The position numbers and the translations under genes were made by a program. Positions 61,758-64,000 of a DNA stretch of 64,000 nucleotides are shown here, one piece after another (within the stretch, counting starts at the first letter, position 1; every line of letters begins with the position of its first letter). This stretch comes from 62-47 sp051954235 (GTDB lineage: Bacteria > Pseudomonadota > Alphaproteobacteria > Rhizobiales > Xanthobacteraceae): the NCBI GenBank assembly GCA_051954235.1, contig JBQCHY010000055.1:37394-101393 (forward strand). The letters run 5' to 3'. The notes beneath the pieces are model-generated. The model worked only from the letters and a program-made list of their open reading frames with translations. It ran no database searches and was not told the origin of the DNA.

Positions 61758-64000
61758 ATGTCTTTGTCATTGAAGCAGGCCCTGCTGCGCTCCAGCGCGC
61801 CGCCACTCCTGCTATTGGGCTCGCTCACCCATTCCGCATCGGCGCAAGACGGCGCGTCGGAATTGCCCAGCATCACCGTCACCGCGCCAAGCCCGATCGC
61901 GCATCATGCGAAGCGGCCACGGCGCGCCGCTTCGACCCATGCCGCACGCGCCACGCCCGCGCGCGAGGAAGCGCCGGGCGAACAGCCGCGCATCGTCGTC
62001 AACGCGCCGCCGCAGCAAGGCGTGCTGCCCATCGTTACCGACCAGTTCGCAACGGTCACTGTGGTGCCGAACGAGGAAATCCGCCGCAGCGGCGCGTCGA
62101 CGCTGGGCGATTTGCTGACAAACAAGCCGGGCATTACCGGATCGGGCTTCGCGCCGGGCGCATCGAGCCGCCCGATCATTCGCGGACTCGACGTCAACCG
62201 CGTCGGTATCGTCGAGAACGGCGTCGGCAGCAACGGCGCGTCGGATCTCGGCGAGGACCATTTCGTGCCGATCGATCCGCTCTCCACCAATCAGGTGGAG
62301 GTCATTCGCGGCCCCGCAGCACTGCGCTGGGGCTCGACCTCGATCGGCGGCGTGGTCAGCGCCAGCAACAACCGTATTCTCGAAACGATGCCGTGCGCGC
62401 CGATGCTGGCGGCGCAGACCTACGGCTACAACGTGAAAACGCCGCCGCAACTCGCCAACTCAACCGGCTGCGCGACGCTCGAAACCCGCACCGCGCTCTC
62501 CAGCGTCGATCTCGGTCGCGAAGGCGGGGTGCTGCTCGATGCGGCCGGCAACAACGTCGCGATTCACGCCGACGCGTTCGCGCGACGCACCGCCGACTAC
62601 GCCATTCCCGGCGGCATACAGAAAAACTCGGCAACCGATTCCAATGGCGGATCGGTCGGCGCGTCCTACTTCTTCACCGGCGGCTACGTCGGCGCTGCGA
62701 TCACCCAGAACAACAGCCTCTACCACATCCCCGGTACAGAGGGCGAAGAGTTCGGCACACGGATCGATGCGCGCCAGACAAAGTTCACCGCCAAGGGCGA
62801 ATACCGTCCGGATGCGGCCGCGGTCGATGCGATCCGCTTCTGGGTCGGGGCAACCGACTACAAGCACAACGAACTCGGCCTTGCCGATGCCGCCGACCCG
62901 GCCAGTGACGGCGTGCGCCAGACTTTCACCAACAAGGAGCAGGAAGGCCGCCTCGAAGTGCAACTCGCGCCGTTCGATCTGCGCTTCGCGGCGCTGACCA
63001 CTGCGATCGGCGTGCAGGCGTCGCATCAGGAACTGACCGCGCCGAGCCCCGACGATCCCGGCAGCCCGCTGAACGGGTTGTGGGACCCGAACAGCAACAC
63101 CAAACTCGCGGGCTACGTCTTCAACGAGTTGAAGTTCAGTGAGAGCACGAAGGCGCAGGTCGCCGCGCGCATCGAACACGTCAATCTCGATGGCTCGACG
63201 CCGAGCTTCATTCCCAGCGTGTTCGACGTCGCGGCCAATCCGGCCGATATCGGTCCGGCGGTGCAGCGCAACCTCAGCTACACGCCGAAAAGCGGCAGCG
63301 TCGGCCTGATCCAGAACCTGCCGTGGGATCTGGTCGCCAGCATCACCGGCCAATACACCGAACGCGCGCCGAAGCCTGCCGAACTATTTTCGCGCGGCGG
63401 CCACGACGCCACCGCGACTTTCGATATCGGCAATCCCAATCTCGGGATCGAAACCGCGAAGTCGCTCGAGGTGGGCCTGCGCCGCGCGCGAGGACCGTTC
63501 CGGTTCGAACTGACCGGCTACGCCACGCACTTCAACGGCTTCATCTATCGCCGGCTCACCGGCAACACCTGCGACGAAGCCTCCTGCATCGCGGGCGCCG
63601 GCCTCGAACTCAATCAAGCGATCTATTCGCAGCGCGACGCCAACTTCCGTGGCGCCGAGTTTCAATTCCAGTACGACGCGCTGCCGATCTGGAACGGCAT
63701 GTTCGGCATCGAGGGGCAGTACGACATCGTGCGCGCCACCTTCACCGACGGCAGCAACGTGCCGCGGATTCCGCCGCAGCGCGTCGGCGGCGGCATCTAT
63801 TATCGCGACGCGAACTGGTTCGCGCGCGTCAACCTGCTGCACGCCTTCCCGCAGAACAACATCGCGTTCCCGGAGACGCCGACGCCGGGCTACAACGACC
63901 TGCGGGCCGAGCTCAGCTACCGCTGGACGCCCGTGCGGCTCACACCCGACACCGTGCGCGAGGTGGTGGTCGGCATCACCGGCACCAACCTGCTCAATGA
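61758..64000 (+). CDS. TonB-dependent outer-membrane receptor, zinc-receptor-like (3' end missing)
   Basis: This receptor of at least 747 residues is cut by the window edge. A signal peptide ends near ASA-QDG. A TonB-box-like ITVTA follows, then a plug domain with GDLLTNKPGITG and the segment RPIIRGLDVNRVGIVENG. Barrel strands with GNPNLGIETAKSLEVGL follow; ZnuD-type receptors have a very similar motif. A Zur-like box precedes the DUF2946 gene upstream, which supports zinc (or a related metal) as substrate. The C-terminal barrel strands are beyond the window. Confidence 0.88.
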   Translation, partial: MSLSLKQALLRSSAPPLLLLGSLTHSASAQDGASELPSITVTAPSPIAHHAKRPRRAASTHAARATPAREEAPGEQPRIVVNAPPQQGVLPIVTDQFATVTVVPNEEIRRSGASTLGDLLTNKPGITGSGFAPGASSRPIIRGLDVNRVGIVENGVGSNGASDLGEDHFVPIDPLSTNQVEVIRGPAALRWGSTSIGGVVSASNNRILETMPCAPMLAAQTYGYNVKTPPQLANSTGCATLETRTALSSVDLGREGGVLLDAAGNNVAIHADAFARRTADYAIPGGIQKNSATDSNGGSVGASYFFTGGYVGAAITQNNSLYHIPGTEGEEFGTRIDARQTKFTAKGEYRPDAAAVDAIRFWVGATDYKHNELGLADAADPASDGVRQTFTNKEQEGRLEVQLAPFDLRFAALTTAIGVQASHQELTAPSPDDPGSPLNGLWDPNSNTKLAGYVFNELKFSESTKAQVAARIEHVNLDGSTPSFIPSVFDVAANPADIGPAVQRNLSYTPKSGSVGLIQNLPWDLVASITGQYTERAPKPAELFSRGGHDATATFDIGNPNLGIETAKSLEVGLRRARGPFRFELTGYATHFNGFIYRRLTGNTCDEASCIAGAGLELNQAIYSQRDANFRGAEFQFQYDALPIWNGMFGIEGQYDIVRATFTDGSNVPRIPPQRVGGGIYYRDANWFARVNLLHAFPQNNIAFPETPTPGYNDLRAELSYRWTPVRLTPDTVREVVVGITGTNLLN

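Overview
The window is GC-rich chromosomal DNA from an alphaproteobacterium, almost certainly of the Bradyrhizobium/Rhodopseudomonas/Afipia group (Hyphomicrobiales, Nitrobacteraceae). The evidence is a cytochrome b and c1 pair fused in one gene (fbcH), a fused TrpE-TrpG anthranilate synthase behind a short Trp leader, a CcrM methyltransferase with clustered GANTC sites, a DctPQM TRAP transporter, and several families of palindromic intergenic repeats. I cannot name the genus or species from the sequence alone. I saw no rRNA, phage, transposase or CRISPR array. Nearly all genes look intact; cysI at the left edge and a TonB-dependent receptor at the right edge are cut by the window.

Layout. 1-2.3 kb: sulfite reductase cysJ-cysI. 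2.7-6.8 kb: a periplasmic binding protein and a class II HMG-CoA reductase, divergent from a MocR-type regulator with repeated GGTAC half-sites between them. 6.8-10.3 kb: an AhpD-like protein, an acetylpolyamine-amidohydrolase-type deacetylase, an MFS transporter and an IsdG-type haem-degrading monooxygenase. 10.5-12 kb: a His-rich secreted protein, tRNA-Lys(CTT) and a Spy-like LTxxQ protein. 12-15.2 kb: dctPQM. 15.4-17.3 kb: leuA behind a Leu-rich leader peptide and an attenuator. 17.5-22.5 kb: a class III cyclase, PPK2, Nudix, SsuA/SsuC-type ABC genes and moaB. 22.7-25 kb: a zinc peptidase and ccrM. 25-28.9 kb: two glutathione S-transferases, a flavin monooxygenase and an NTF2-like protein. 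28.9-36.3 kb: mutY, a DciA-like gene, a dsbA-like gene, smc and an Rsm22 family gene. 36.3-41.2 kb: YbaN/DUF454, LemA, an M48 peptidase, two tandem ParA-like NTPases and apt. 41.3-45 kb: trpEG with its trpL attenuator, a GNAT gene and a YbhB gene. 45.2-51 kb: fbcFH, trmL, queE, queD and hemF. 51-53.8 kb: a tightly overlapping minus-strand operon (DUF1285, CoA pyrophosphatase, DUF6111, CCA-adding enzyme). 54-61 kb: a divergent MoxR-DUF58-DUF4159-membrane protein operon. 61.1-64 kb: a perfect Zur-like palindrome before a DUF2946 gene and a TonB receptor resembling zinc receptors.

Most of the region is housekeeping: sulfur assimilation, Leu/Trp synthesis, respiration, haem, tRNA modification and maturation, DNA repair and chromosome organisation. 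The regulatory DNA is unusually readable. It includes two amino-acid attenuators, with a Trp leader that looks leaderless, a methylation-linked ccrM promoter, a Zur-type operator and a MocR-type operator. The least explained genes are the tandem ParA-like NTPases, the QueD homologue without the usual catalytic Cys, the MoxR operon and the HMG-CoA reductase locus.
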